Shown piece by piece: positions 8,352-20,908 of a stretch of DNA of 64,000 nucleotides (position 1 is its first letter; the number at the start of each line of letters is the position of its first letter). Location of the stretch: NCBI GenBank assembly GCA_963691705.1, contig OY829541.1, positions 29,834,719-29,898,718 on the forward strand. The letters run 5' to 3'. The stretch comes from Viola odorata. Taxonomy: Eukaryota; Streptophyta; Magnoliopsida; Malpighiales; Violaceae. Made by a program: the position numbers and the translations under genes. Below the pieces are notes generated by a model. It saw nothing but the letters and a program-made list of their open reading frames with translations. It had not been told where the DNA came from and did no database searches.

Positions 8352-9210
8352 ACTGCAATTCCTGTAAATTCACAACACGAAAAGAAGCATAAAATTGCAC
8401 TAATCCTAGCACTCCCTCACGTGTTTACTCTCATGTTTGAACTCTCTAATGCTCTCACAAAATTCACTCAAATAATCCCTGCAATTGTTCAAGTGTTAGT
8501 AAGACTCAAGAGTTCAAGAAAAGCTTCCAAGAAGACTCTCAAAGAAAACTAGCACTGAAAAGAATTGTGACACTTGATATTTGAGTAATTGCAAGAACAA
8601 CCAATCAAACAAATAGCAAGTAGAGTAGAAGGCAATTTCAAGGAATCAAAGAAAGCTCAAAATCGACTCGAAAGGACTCAACAAGTTCAATTTCAGTTCT
8701 GTTTTTTTTTTTTTTTTTGACTATGAACACAGCTTAGTGTTTTGATCACAACTTTTTATTCTTAACTCTGAATCGATTGATTCTTTTTGATACGGAAGCC
8801 CAACTAACACAGATTTCCAACGGATCCTTTTTCACTCAAAACTGACTTCAGTAGCTATATATTAAAATTAATTTCGACAACTTAAAATTGTGCAGGATTT
8901 GGCAGAAACACAATTTAGTAAATCGACTATAGCTTTTGACTCCGGTATCGGAATCACTTGATTCTTTTTGATTAGGAATCCTTACAAGTGCAGCTTTCCA
9001 ACGCAACCACAATCACCCAAACCGGACTTCAATAGCTATATATTAAAATTCGATTTTGACAACTGACCAGAATTTGCACATAAACGAACCAAGCACAGCA
9101 AAGAAATCGGTTTTGAATGGAGTAGAATGAATTACCGATTTCAACGATGAAAACTTGAAACAAATAAAGATACTTACCAATCTTTGAACGCCTTAAGCTC
9201 CACTACCAAC

Positions 9211-9699
9211 TGATACGATCCTGGTTCCTTAGGATGCGTAGCACCAATTTTGATCTTTGTTCAAAGACGGATTTCCTGCGGAAATAAATAACTCGACAAG
9301 TACGAGCTTAGACCACTTAGCTAACCTGTGCTAAGAGCCCTAATCGATTTCAAGTCAAGGATCTTGAATCGGATTCTTAGGACTAGACTCAACGATGTGA
9401 GAATCACACTAAGAGAAACGACACAATAACGCAATTCCAAGATTTACTTGTATACGACTCAAGTATTGCAGACTCAAGAAGAACAAGGTTCAACCAACTT
9501 GAACAAGGGGCGGAGATTAAAGAGAATATCTCAATTTATCAAATAACAGCCAAGTTTCTAAGGAGGCCAAGCGGCTCCTTATATAGGTTACAAGCAAACC
9601 CTAATAGGAATAGAAGTAGGAGTTCTAATAGGAATAGAAGTAGAAGTTCTAATTAAAGAAAATAACTTAATTAACTAATTAACTAACTAATTAATTACA
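9211..9699 (-). repeat. Presumed LTR, copy 4
   Basis: Matches consensus. Confidence 0.6.
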
Positions 9700-10863
9700 T
9701 TAAATATAAATATATTTAAATACATTCCAGCAGCCCATGTCGAGTTCTCCATCATCGGGCCAAGGTTTGGGCCGAAACTTCATGTTGTATGTTGTCTTAC
9801 GCACAGACTGCGCGCCATAATGTTTACGTCCATAACTTTCAAACCACTGGGCCAAATGAGCTGAATCTTGTCCCACCTGAAAGATAACATCCTGAAGTTT
9901 CCAACGAGAGGTCGATCGCATGATTCCTACATGTAAAGCTCCAGATACGTTCTGACGAAGTTGCCTGTTGTGTCTGCGCCTCCAAGGCACCTTCCATGTC
10001 ATCCTTTGCCTGAAAGCTTGATCAAGCAGCGTCTCCTGCCTTGTCTCCATGTCTAGGGGTTGCATTAACGTCACTGGGGTTAACCATGGGGCTAGGATCG
10101 TATCATTCCCTTCCCCTTCGAAAAGATTCGCCCTCGAATCTGATTCTTTTAAGACAACAATTCTATTAGAATCAACAAAGGAAACACATGAAGGAAAGGG
10201 ATTACCCAAGGCATCCAACTCTAATTGTTGCAACTTAGACAACTCCTTCTCCTTCAAAACATCTTGCTTTTGCTGCCCTGAAGAGAATAAATAAGAAGAA
10301 GAAGAATTAGTTAACCCATGCTCACTCTTTTCATGGGGGCTATTTTGATTAGTCTTCTCTAAGACTTTGGGTTCTTTTAAGCCCTCTTCTTTTTCTCGCT
10401 CACTCACTTCTGCTTTCCCTTGGACACTCAAGTCACACTCAATCGCAAGCGTTGTAGTATTCTTGACATCCTCTCGCCGTGGTGCACCGCCACGAAGCCT
10501 CTCAATTAGTTCTCTAATGTGCTTATCCCTGGCTTGGTGTTCTCGCACAAGTTCATCCAATCTCACATTGAGTTTCTCTATGGTGATCGCCGCTTGTAAC
10601 ATACCCTCTAAGGAGAAGAACTCAGTGTAATGCAGTGGATCAATTATCTCTTGGTTGAGGCCTTCGAAGAATCTTGTCATCGTCTCCCTTTTGGTCTCCT
10701 TGACTTGTGCTCTCTTCAAAGCAATCTTCATCTCATTAAAGTACTCTTCAACACTCTTATTTCCTTGTGTCAAGGTCTCCAACTTTCGGAGATGCTCACG
10801 TCTGAGGTGAGTACGGACATCATCCTCATAATCTCGCCTCTTAGACCATTGCGTGTAAGACAT
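9700..10863 (-). CDS. GAG-like protein, copy 4, V315M
   Basis: Intact ORF with one missense change: plus-strand C to T at 9921 turns GTG into ATG, Val315 to Met, in the unrecognised C-terminal region. The base lies in a CpG, so deamination of a methylated cytosine is a simple explanation. No other copy shares it. Confidence 0.7.
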   Translation of the reverse strand: MSYTQWSKRRDYEDDVRTHLRREHLRKLETLTQGNKSVEEYFNEMKIALKRAQVKETKRETMTRFFEGLNQEIIDPLHYTEFFSLEGMLQAAITIEKLNVRLDELVREHQARDKHIRELIERLRGGAPRREDVKNTTTLAIECDLSVQGKAEVSEREKEEGLKEPKVLEKTNQNSPHEKSEHGLTNSSSSYLFSSGQQKQDVLKEKELSKLQQLELDALGNPFPSCVSFVDSNRIVVLKESDSRANLFEGEGNDTILAPWLTPVTLMQPLDMETRQETLLDQAFRQRMTWKVPWRRRHNRQLRQNVSGALHVGIMRSTSRWKLQDVIFQVGQDSAHLAQWFESYGRKHYGAQSVRKTTYNMKFRPKPWPDDGELDMGCWNVFKYIYI

Positions 10864-11721
10864 ACTGCAATTCCTGTAAATTCACAACACGAAAAGAAGC
10901 ATAAAATTGCACTAATCCTAGCACTCCCTCACGTGTTTACTCTCATGTTTGAACTCTCTAATGCTCTCACAAAATTCACTCAAATAATCCCTGCAATTGT
11001 TCAAGTGTTAGTAAGACTCAAGAGTTCAAGAAAAGCTTCCAAGAAGACTCTCAAAGAAAACTAGCACTGAAAAGAATTGTGACACTTGATATTTGAGTAA
11101 TTGCAAGAACAACCAATCAAACAAATAGCAAGTAGAGTAGAAGGCAATTTCAAGGAATCAAAGAAAGCTCAAAATCGACTCGAAAGGACTCAACAAGTTC
11201 AATTTCAGTTCTGTTTTTTTTTTTTTTTTGACTATGAACACAGCTTAGTGTTTTGATCACAACTTTTTATTCTTAACTCTGAATCGATTGATTCTTTTTG
11301 ATACGGAAGCCCAACTAACACAGCTTTCCAACGGATCCTTTTTCACTCAAAACTGACTTCAGTAGCTATATATTAAAATTAATTTCGACAACTTAAAATT
11401 GTGCAGGATTTGGCAGAAACACAATTTAGTAAATCGACTATAGCTTTTGACTCCGGTATCGGAATCACTTGATTCTTTTTGATTAGGAATCCTTACAAGT
11501 GCAGCTTTCCAACGCAACCACAATCACCCAAACCGGACTTCAATAGCTATATATTAAAATTCGATTTTGACAACTGACCAGAATTTGCACATAAACGAAC
11601 CAAGCACAGCAAAGAAATCGGTTTTGAATGGAGTAGAATGAATTACCGATTTCAACGATGAAAACTTGAAACAAATAAAGATACTTACCAATCTTTGAAC
11701 GCCTTAAGCTCCACTACCAAC

Positions 11722-12210
11722 TGATACGATCCTGGTTCCTTAGGATGCGTAGCACCAATTTTGATCTTTGTTCAAAGACGGATTTCCTGCGGAAATAAAT
11801 AACTCGACAAGTACGAGCTTAGACCACTTAGCTAACCTGTGCTAAGAGCCCTAATCGATTTCAAGTCAAGGATCTTGAATCGGATTCTTAGGACTAGACT
11901 CAACGATGTGAGAATCACACTAAGAGAAACGACACAATAACGCAATTCCAAGATTTACTTGTATACGACTCAAGTATTGCAGACTCAAGAAGAACAAGGT
12001 TCAACCAACTTGAACAAGGGGCGGAGATTAAAGAGAATATCTCAATTTATCAAATAACAGCCAAGTTTTTAAGGAGGCCAAGCGGCTCTTTATATAGGTT
12101 ACAAGCAAACCCTAATAGGAATAGAAGTAGGAGTTCTAATAGGAATAGAAGTAGAAGTTCTAATTAAAGAAAATAACTTAATTAACTAATTAACTAACTA
12201 ATTAATTACA
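11722..12210 (-). repeat. Presumed LTR, copy 5, altered TATA box
   Basis: C to T at 12069 (private) and C to T at 12089. The latter changes the minus-strand TATA box from TATATAAG to TATATAAA and is shared with copy 6. Confidence 0.6.
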
Positions 12211-13374
12211 TTAAATATAAATATATTTAAATACATTCCAGCAGCCCATGTCGAGTTCTCCATCATCGGGCCAAGGTTTGGGCCGAAACTTCATGTTGTA
12301 TGTTGTCTTACGCACAGACTGCGCGCCATAATGTTTACGTCCATAACTTTCAAACCACTGGGCCAAATGAGCTGAATCTTGTCCCACCTGAAAGATAACA
12401 TCCTGAAGTTTCCAACGAGAGGTCGATCGCACGATTCCTACATGTAAAGCTCCAGATACGTTCTGACGAAGTTGCCTGTTGTGTCTGCGCCTCCAAGGCA
12501 CCTTCCATGTCATCCTTTGCCTGAAAGCTTGATCAAGCAGCGTCTCCTGCCTTGTCTCCATGTCTAGGGGTTGCATTAACGTCACTGGGGTTAACCATGG
12601 GGCTAGGATCGTATCATTCCCTTCCCCTTCGAAAAGATTCGCCCTCGAATCTGATTCTTTTAAGACAACAATTCTATTAGAATCAACAAAGGAAACACAT
12701 GAAGGAAAGGGATTACCCAAGGCATCCAACTCTAATTGTTGCAACTTAGACAACTCCTTCTCCTTCAAAACATCTTGCTTTTGCTGCCCTGAAGAGAATA
12801 AATAAGAAGAAGAAGAATTAGTTAACCCATGCTCACTCTTTTCATGGGGGCTATTTTGATTAGTCTTCTCTAAGACTTTGGGTTCTTTTAAGCCCTCTTC
12901 TTTTTCTCGCTCACTCACTTCTGCTTTCCCTTGGACACTCAAGTCACACTCAATCGCAAGCGTTGTAGTATTCTTGACATCCTCTCGCCGTGGTGCACCG
13001 CCACGAAGCCTCTCAATTAGTTCTCTAATGTGCTTATCCCTGGCTTGGTGTTCTCGCACAAGTTCATCCAATCTCACATTGAGTTTCTCTATGGTGATCG
13101 CCGCTTGTAACATACCCTCTAAGGAGAAGAACTCAGTGTAATGCAGTGGATCAATTATCTCTTGGTTGAGGCCTTCGAAGAATCTTGTCATCGTCTCCCT
13201 TTTGGTCTCCTTGACTTGTGCTCTCTTCAAAGCAATCTTCATCTCATTAAAGTACTCTTCAACACTCTTATTTCCTTGTGTCAAGGTCTCCAACTTTCGG
13301 AGATGCTCACGTCTGAGGTGAGTACGGACATCATCCTCATAATCTCGCCTCTTAGACCATTGCGTGTAAGACAT
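12211..13374 (-). CDS. GAG-like protein, copy 5
   Basis: Intact ORF, unchanged protein. It follows the LTR at 11722..12210, which carries two substitutions, and its own leader has the short T16 tract (13725..13740). Confidence 0.7.
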   Translation of the reverse strand: MSYTQWSKRRDYEDDVRTHLRREHLRKLETLTQGNKSVEEYFNEMKIALKRAQVKETKRETMTRFFEGLNQEIIDPLHYTEFFSLEGMLQAAITIEKLNVRLDELVREHQARDKHIRELIERLRGGAPRREDVKNTTTLAIECDLSVQGKAEVSEREKEEGLKEPKVLEKTNQNSPHEKSEHGLTNSSSSYLFSSGQQKQDVLKEKELSKLQQLELDALGNPFPSCVSFVDSNRIVVLKESDSRANLFEGEGNDTILAPWLTPVTLMQPLDMETRQETLLDQAFRQRMTWKVPWRRRHNRQLRQNVSGALHVGIVRSTSRWKLQDVIFQVGQDSAHLAQWFESYGRKHYGAQSVRKTTYNMKFRPKPWPDDGELDMGCWNVFKYIYI

Positions 13375-14232
13375 ACTGCAATTCCTGTAAATTCACAACA
13401 CGAAAAGAAGCATAAAATTGCACTAATCCTAGCACTCCCTCACGTGTTTACTCTCATGTTTGAACTCTCTAATGCTCTCACAAAATTCACTCAAATAATC
13501 CCTGCAATTGTTCAAGTGTTAGTAAGACTCAAGAGTTCAAGAAAAGCTTCCAAGAAGACTCTCAAAGAAAACTAGCACTGAAAAGAATTGTGACACTTGA
13601 TATTTGAGTAATTGCAAGAACAACCAATCAAACAAATAGCAAGTAGAGTAGAAGGCAATTTCAAGGAATCAAAGAAAGCTCAAAATCGACTCGAAAGGAC
13701 TCAACAAGTTCAATTTCAGTTCTGTTTTTTTTTTTTTTTTGACTATGAACACAGCTTAGTGTTTTGATCACAACTTTTTATTCTTAACTCTGAATCGATT
13801 GATTCTTTTTGATACGGAAGCCCAACTAACACAGCTTTCCAACGGATCCTTTTTCACTCAAAACTGACTTCAGTAGCTATATATTAAAATTAATTTCGAC
13901 AACTTAAAATTGTGCAGGATTTGGCAGAAACACAATTTAGTAAATCGACTATAGCTTTTGACTCCGGTATCGGAATCACTTGATTCTTTTTGATTAGGAA
14001 TCCTTACAAGTGCAGCTTTCCAACGCAACCACAATCACCCAAACCGGACTTCAATAGCTATATATTAAAATTCGATTTTGACAACTGACCAGAATTTGCA
14101 CATAAACGAACCAAGCACAGCAAAGAAATCGGTTTTGAATGGAGTAGAATGAATTACCGATTTCAACGATGAAAACTTGAAACAAATAAAGATACTTACC
14201 AATCTTTGAACGCCTTAAGCTCCACTACCAAC

Positions 14233-14721
14233 TGATACGATCCTGGTTCCTTAGGATGCGTAGCACCAATTTTGATCTTTGTTCAAAGACGGATTTCCTG
14301 CGGAAATAAATAACTCGACAAGTACGAGCTTAGACCACTTAGCTAACCTGTGCTAAGAGCCCTAATCGATTTCAAGTCAAGGATCTTGAATCGGATTCTT
14401 AGGACTAGACTCAACGATGTGAGAATCACACTAAGAGAAACGACACAATAACGCAATTCCAAGATTTACTTGTATACGACTCAAGTATTGCAGACTCAAG
14501 AAGAACAAGGTTCAACCAACTTGAACAAGGGGCGGAGATTAAAGAGAATATCTCAATTTATCAAATAACAGCCAAGTTTCTAAGGAGGCCAAGCGGCTCT
14601 TTATATAGGTTACAAGCAAACCCTAATAGGAATAGAAGTAGGAGTTCTAATAGGAATAGAAGTAGAAGTTCTAATTAAAGAAAATAACTTAATTAACTAA
14701 TTAACTAACTAATTAATTACA
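14233..14721 (-). repeat. Presumed LTR, copy 6, altered TATA box
   Basis: C to T at 14600, the same TATA-box change as at 12089 in copy 5. Confidence 0.6.
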
Positions 14722-15885
14722 TTAAATATAAATATATTTAAATACATTCCAGCAGCCCATGTCGAGTTCTCCATCATCGGGCCAAGGTTTGGGCCGAAAC
14801 TTCATGTTGTATGTTGTCTTACGCACAGACTGCGCGCCATAATGTTTACGTCCATAACTTTCAAACCACTGGGCCAAATGAGCTGAATCTTGTCCCACCT
14901 GAAAGATAACATCCTGAAGTTTCCAACGAGAGGTCGATCGCACGATTCCTACATGTAAAGCTCCAGATACGTTCTGACGAAGTTGCCTGTTGTGTCTGCG
15001 CCTCCAAGGCACCTTCCATGTCATCCTTTGCCTGAAAGCTTGATCAAGCAGCGTCTCCTGCCTTGTCTCCATGTCTAGGGGTTGCATTAACGTCACTGGG
15101 GTTAACCATGGGGCTAGGATCGTATCATTCCCTTCCCCTTCGAAAAGATTCGCCCTCGAATCTGATTCTTTTAAGACAACAATTCTATTAGAATCAACAA
15201 AGGAAACACATGAAGGAAAGGGATTACCCAAGGCATCCAACTCTAATTGTTGCAACTTAGACAACTCCTTCTCCTTCAAAACATCTTGCTTTTGCTGCCC
15301 TGAAGAGAATAAATAAGAAGAAGAAGAATTAGTTAACCCATGCTCACTCTTTTCATGGGGGCTATTTTGATTAGTCTTCTCTAAGACTTTGGGTTCTTTT
15401 AAGCCCTCTTCTTTTTCTCGCTCACTCACTTCTGCTTTCCCTTGGACACTCAAGTCACACTCAATCGCAAGCGTTGTAGTATTCTTGACATCCTCTCGCC
15501 GTGGTGCACCGCCACGAAGCCTCTCAATTAGTTCTCTAATGTGCTTATCCCTGGCTTGGTGTTCTCGCACAAGTTCATCCAATCTCACATTGAGTTTCTC
15601 TATGGTGATCGCCGCTTGTAACATACCCTCTAAGGAGAAGAACTCAGTGTAATGCAGTGGATCAATTATCTCTTGGTTGAGGCCTTCGAAGAATCTTGTC
15701 ATCGTCTCCCTTTTGGTCTCCTTGACTTGTGCTCTCTTCAAAGCAATCTTCATCTCATTAAAGTACTCTTCAACACTCTTATTTCCTTGTGTCAAGGTCT
15801 CCAACTTTCGGAGATGCTCACGTCTGAGGTGAGTACGGACATCATCCTCATAATCTCGCCTCTTAGACCATTGCGTGTAAGACAT
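14722..15885 (-). CDS. GAG-like protein, copy 6
   Basis: Intact ORF, unchanged protein. Its own leader has a T16 tract at 16236..16251. Confidence 0.7.
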   Translation of the reverse strand: MSYTQWSKRRDYEDDVRTHLRREHLRKLETLTQGNKSVEEYFNEMKIALKRAQVKETKRETMTRFFEGLNQEIIDPLHYTEFFSLEGMLQAAITIEKLNVRLDELVREHQARDKHIRELIERLRGGAPRREDVKNTTTLAIECDLSVQGKAEVSEREKEEGLKEPKVLEKTNQNSPHEKSEHGLTNSSSSYLFSSGQQKQDVLKEKELSKLQQLELDALGNPFPSCVSFVDSNRIVVLKESDSRANLFEGEGNDTILAPWLTPVTLMQPLDMETRQETLLDQAFRQRMTWKVPWRRRHNRQLRQNVSGALHVGIVRSTSRWKLQDVIFQVGQDSAHLAQWFESYGRKHYGAQSVRKTTYNMKFRPKPWPDDGELDMGCWNVFKYIYI

Positions 15886-16743
15886 ACTGCAATTCCTGTA
15901 AATTCACAACACGAAAAGAAGCATAAAATTGCACTAATCCTAGCACTCCCTCACGTGTTTACTCTCATGTTTGAACTCTCTAATGCTCTCACAAAATTCA
16001 CTCAAATAATCCCTGCAATTGTTCAAGTGTTAGTAAGACTCAAGAGTTCAAGAAAAGCTTCCAAGAAGACTCTCAAAGAAAACTAGCACTGAAAAGAATT
16101 GTGACACTTGATATTTGAGTAATTGCAAGAACAACCAATCAAACAAATAGCAAGTAGAGTAGAAGGCAATTTCAAGGAATCAAAGAAAGCTCAAAATCGA
16201 CTCGAAAGGACTCAACAAGTTCAATTTCAGTTCTGTTTTTTTTTTTTTTTTGACTATGAACACAGCTTAGTGTTTTGATCACAACTTTTTATTCTTAACT
16301 CTGAATCGATTGATTCTTTTTGATACGGAAGCCCAACTAACACAGCTTTCCAACGGATCCTTTTTCACTCAAAACTGACTTCAGTAGCTATATATTAAAA
16401 TTAATTTCGACAACTTAAAATTGTGCAGGATTTGGCAGAAACACAATTTAGTAAATCGACTATAGCTTTTGACTCCGGTATCGGAATCACTTGATTCTTT
16501 TTGATTAGGAATCCTTACAAGTGCAGCTTTCCAACGCAACCACAATCACCCAAACCGGACTTCAATAGCTATATATTAAAATTCGATTTTGACAACTGAC
16601 CAGAATTTGCACATAAACGAACCAAGCACAGCAAAGAAATCGGTTTTGAATGGAGTAGAATGAATTACCGATTTCAACGATGAAAACTTGAAACAAATAA
16701 AGATACTTACCAATCTTTGAACGCCTTAAGCTCCACTACCAAC

Positions 16744-17232
16744 TGATACGATCCTGGTTCCTTAGGATGCGTAGCACCAATTTTGATCTTTGTTCAAAGA
16801 CGGATTTCCTGCGGAAATAAATAACTCGACAAGTACGAGCTTAGACCACTTAGCTAACCTGTGCTAAGAGCCCTAATCGATTTCAAGTCAAGGATCTTGA
16901 ATCGGATTCTTAGGACTAGACTCAACGATGTGAGAATCACACTAAGAGAAACGACACAATAACGCAATTCCAAGATTTACTTGTATACGACTCAAGTATT
17001 GCAGACTCAAGAAGAACAAGGTTCAACCAACTTGAACAAGGGGCGGAGATTAAAGAGAGTATCTCAATTTATCAAATAACAGCCAAGTTTCTAAGGAGGC
17101 CAAGCGGCTCCTTATATAGGTTACAAGCAAACCCTAATAGGAATAGAAGTAGGAGTTCTAATAGGAATAGAAGTAGAAGTTCTAATTAAAGAAAATAACT
17201 TAATTAACTAATTAACTAACTAATTAATTACA
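16744..17232 (-). repeat. Presumed LTR, copy 7
   Basis: A to G at 17059, shared with copy 8. Confidence 0.6.
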
Positions 17233-18396
17233 TTAAATATAAATATATTTAAATACATTCCAGCAGCCCATGTCGAGTTCTCCATCATCGGGCCAAGGTT
17301 TGGGCCGAAACTTCATGTTGTATGTTGTCTTACGCACAGACTGCGCGCCATAATGTTTACGTCCATAACTTTCAAACCACTGGGCCAAATGAGCTGAATC
17401 TTGTCCCACCTGAAAGATAACATCCTGAAGTTTCCAACGAGAGGTCGATCGCACGATTCCTACATGTAAAGCTCCAGATACGTTCTGACGAAGTTGCCTG
17501 TTGTGTCTGCGCCTCCAAGGCACCTTCCATGTCATCCTTTGCCTGAAAGCTTGATCAAGCAGCGTCTCCTGCCTTGTCTCCATGTCTAGGGGTTGCATTA
17601 ACGTCACTGGGGTTAACCATGGGGCTAGGATCGTATCATTCCCTTCCCCTTCGAAAAGATTCGCCCTCGAATCTGATTCTTTTAAGACAACAATTCTATT
17701 AGAATCAACAAAGGAAACACATGAAGGAAAGGGATTACCCAAGGCATCCAACTCTAATTGTTGCAACTTAGACAACTCCTTCTCCTTCAAAACATCTTGC
17801 TTTTGCTGCCCTGAAGAGAATAAATAAGAAGAAGAAGAATTAGTTAACCCATGCTCACTCTTTTCATGGGGGCTATTTTGATTAGTCTTCTCTAAGACTT
17901 TGGGTTCTTTTAAGCCCTCTTCTTTTTCTCGCTCACTCACTTCTGCTTTCCCTTGGACACTCAAGTCACACTCAATCGCAAGCGTTGTAGTATTCTTGAC
18001 ATCCTCTCGCCGTGGTGCACCGCCACGAAGCCTCTCAATTAGTTCTCTAATGTGCTTATCCCTGGCTTGGTGTTCTCGCACAAGTTCATCCAATCTCACA
18101 TTGAGTTTCTCTATGGTGATCGCCGCTTGTAACATACCCTCTAAGGAGAAGAACTCAGTGTAATGCAGTGGATCAATTATCTCTTGGTTGAGGCCTTCGA
18201 AGAATCTTGTCATCGTCTCCCTTTTGGTCTCCTTGACTTGTGCTCTCTTCAAAGCAATCTTCATCTCATTAAAGTACTCTTCAACACTCTTATTTCCTTG
18301 TGTCAAGGTCTCCAACTTTCGGAGATGCTCACGTCTGAGGTGAGTACGGACATCATCCTCATAATCTCGCCTCTTAGACCATTGCGTGTAAGACAT
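17233..18396 (-). CDS. GAG-like protein, copy 7
   Basis: Intact ORF, unchanged protein. The LTR that would drive it (19256..19744) carries the A-to-G change at 19571 that it shares with the neighbouring LTR. Confidence 0.7.
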   Translation of the reverse strand: MSYTQWSKRRDYEDDVRTHLRREHLRKLETLTQGNKSVEEYFNEMKIALKRAQVKETKRETMTRFFEGLNQEIIDPLHYTEFFSLEGMLQAAITIEKLNVRLDELVREHQARDKHIRELIERLRGGAPRREDVKNTTTLAIECDLSVQGKAEVSEREKEEGLKEPKVLEKTNQNSPHEKSEHGLTNSSSSYLFSSGQQKQDVLKEKELSKLQQLELDALGNPFPSCVSFVDSNRIVVLKESDSRANLFEGEGNDTILAPWLTPVTLMQPLDMETRQETLLDQAFRQRMTWKVPWRRRHNRQLRQNVSGALHVGIVRSTSRWKLQDVIFQVGQDSAHLAQWFESYGRKHYGAQSVRKTTYNMKFRPKPWPDDGELDMGCWNVFKYIYI

Positions 18397-19255
18397 ACTG
18401 CAATTCCTGTAAATTCACAACACGAAAAGAAGCATAAAATTGCACTAATCCTAGCACTCCCTCACGTGTTTACTCTCATGTTTGAACTCTCTAATGCTCT
18501 CACAAAATTCACTCAAATAATCCCTGCAATTGTTCAAGTGTTAGTAAGACTCAAGAGTTCAAGAAAAGCTTCCAAGAAGACTCTCAAAGAAAACTAGCAC
18601 TGAAAAGAATTGTGACACTTGATATTTGAGTAATTGCAAGAACAACCAATCAAACAAATAGCAAGTAGAGTAGAAGGCAATTTCAAGGAATCAAAGAAAG
18701 CTCAAAATCGACTCGAAAGGACTCAACAAGTTCAATTTCAGTTCTGTTTTTTTTTTTTTTTTTGACTATGAACACAGCTTAGTGTTTTGATCACAACTTT
18801 TTATTCTTAACTCTGAATCGATTGATTCTTTTTGATACGGAAGCCCAACTAACACAGCTTTCCAACGGATCCTTTTTCACTCAAAACTGACTTCAGTAGC
18901 TATATATTAAAATTAATTTCGACAACTTAAAATTGTGCAGGATTTGGCAGAAACACAATTTAGTAAATCGACTATAGCTTTTGACTCCGGTATCGGAATC
19001 ACTTGATTCTTTTTGATTAGGAATCCTTACAAGTGCAGCTTTCCAACGCAACCACAATCACCCAAACCGGACTTCAATAGCTATATATTAAAATTCGATT
19101 TTGACAACTGACCAGAATTTGCACATAAACGAACCAAGCACAGCAAAGAAATCGGTTTTGAATGGAGTAGAATGAATTACCGATTTCAACGATGAAAACT
19201 TGAAACAAATAAAGATACTTACCAATCTTTGAACGCCTTAAGCTCCACTACCAAC

Positions 19256-19744
19256 TGATACGATCCTGGTTCCTTAGGATGCGTAGCACCAATTTTGATC
19301 TTTGTTCAAAGACGGATTTCCTGCGGAAATAAATAACTCGACAAGTACGAGCTTAGACCACTTAGCTAACCTGTGCTAAGAGCCCTAATCGATTTCAAGT
19401 CAAGGATCTTGAATCGGATTCTTAGGACTAGACTCAACGATGTGAGAATCACACTAAGAGAAACGACACAATAACGCAATTCCAAGATTTACTTGTATAC
19501 GACTCAAGTATTGCAGACTCAAGAAGAACAAGGTTCAACCAACTTGAACAAGGGGCGGAGATTAAAGAGAGTATCTCAATTTATCAAATAACAGCCAAGT
19601 TTCTAAGGAGGCCAAGCGGCTCCTTATATAGGTTACAAGCAAACCCTAATAGGAATAGAAGTAGGAGTTCTAATAGGAATAGAAGTAGAAGTTCTAATTA
19701 AAGAAAATAACTTAATTAACTAATTAACTAACTAATTAATTACA
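19256..19744 (-). repeat. Presumed LTR, copy 8
   Basis: A to G at 19571, shared with copy 7. Confidence 0.6.
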
Positions 19745-20908
19745 TTAAATATAAATATATTTAAATACATTCCAGCAGCCCATGTCGAGTTCTCCATCAT
19801 CGGGCCAAGGTTTGGGCCGAAACTTCATGTTGTATGTTGTCTTACGCACAGACTGCGCGCCATAATGTTTACGTCCATAACTTTCAAACCACTGGGCCAA
19901 ATGAGCTGAATCTTGTCCCACCTGAAAGATAACATCCTGAAGTTTCCAACGAGAGGTCGATCGCACGATTCCTACATGTAAAGCTCCAGATACGTTCTGA
20001 CGAAGTTGCCTGTTGTGTCTGCGCCTCCAAGGCACCTTCCATGTCATCCTTTGCCTGAAAGCTTGATCAAGCAGCGTCTCCTGCCTTGTCTCCATGTCTA
20101 GGGGTTGCATTAACGTCACTGGGGTTAACCATGGGGCTAGGATCGTATCATTCCCTTCCCCTTCGAAAAGATTCGCCCTCGAATCTGATTCTTTTAAGAC
20201 AACAATTCTATTAGAATCAACAAAGGAAACACATGAAGGAAAGGGATTACCCAAGGCATCCAACTCTAATTGTTGCAACTTAGACAACTCCTTCTCCTTC
20301 AAAACATCTTGCTTTTGCTGCCCTGAAGAGAATAAATAAGAAGAAGAAGAATTAGTTAACCCATGCTCACTCTTTTCATGGGGGCTATTTTGATTAGTCT
20401 TCTCTAAGACTTTGGGTTCTTTTAAGCCCTCTTCTTTTTCTCGCTCACTCACTTCTGCTTTCCCTTGGACACTCAAGTCACACTCAATCGCAAGCGTTGT
20501 AGTATTCTTGACATCCTCTCGCCGTGGTGCACCGCCACGAAGCCTCTCAATTAGTTCTCTAATGTGCTTATCCCTGGCTTGGTGTTCTCGCACAAGTTCA
20601 TCCAATCTCACATTGAGTTTCTCTATGGTGATCGCCGCTTGTAACATACCCTCTAAGGAGAAGAACTCAGTGTAATGCAGTGGATCAATTATCTCTTGGT
20701 TGAGGCCTTCGAAGAATCTTGTCATCGTCTCCCTTTTGGTCTCCTTGACTTGTGCTCTCTTCAAAGCAATCTTCATCTCATTAAAGTACTCTTCAACACT
20801 CTTATTTCCTTGTGTCAAGGTCTCCAACTTTCGGAGATGCTCACGTCTGAGGTGAGTACGGACATCATCCTCATAATCTCGCCTCTTAGACCATTGCGTG
20901 TAAGACAT
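19745..20908 (-). CDS. GAG-like protein, copy 8
   Basis: Intact ORF, unchanged protein. The leader and LTR that precede it on the minus strand (20909..22256) show no difference from consensus. Confidence 0.7.
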   Translation of the reverse strand: MSYTQWSKRRDYEDDVRTHLRREHLRKLETLTQGNKSVEEYFNEMKIALKRAQVKETKRETMTRFFEGLNQEIIDPLHYTEFFSLEGMLQAAITIEKLNVRLDELVREHQARDKHIRELIERLRGGAPRREDVKNTTTLAIECDLSVQGKAEVSEREKEEGLKEPKVLEKTNQNSPHEKSEHGLTNSSSSYLFSSGQQKQDVLKEKELSKLQQLELDALGNPFPSCVSFVDSNRIVVLKESDSRANLFEGEGNDTILAPWLTPVTLMQPLDMETRQETLLDQAFRQRMTWKVPWRRRHNRQLRQNVSGALHVGIVRSTSRWKLQDVIFQVGQDSAHLAQWFESYGRKHYGAQSVRKTTYNMKFRPKPWPDDGELDMGCWNVFKYIYI

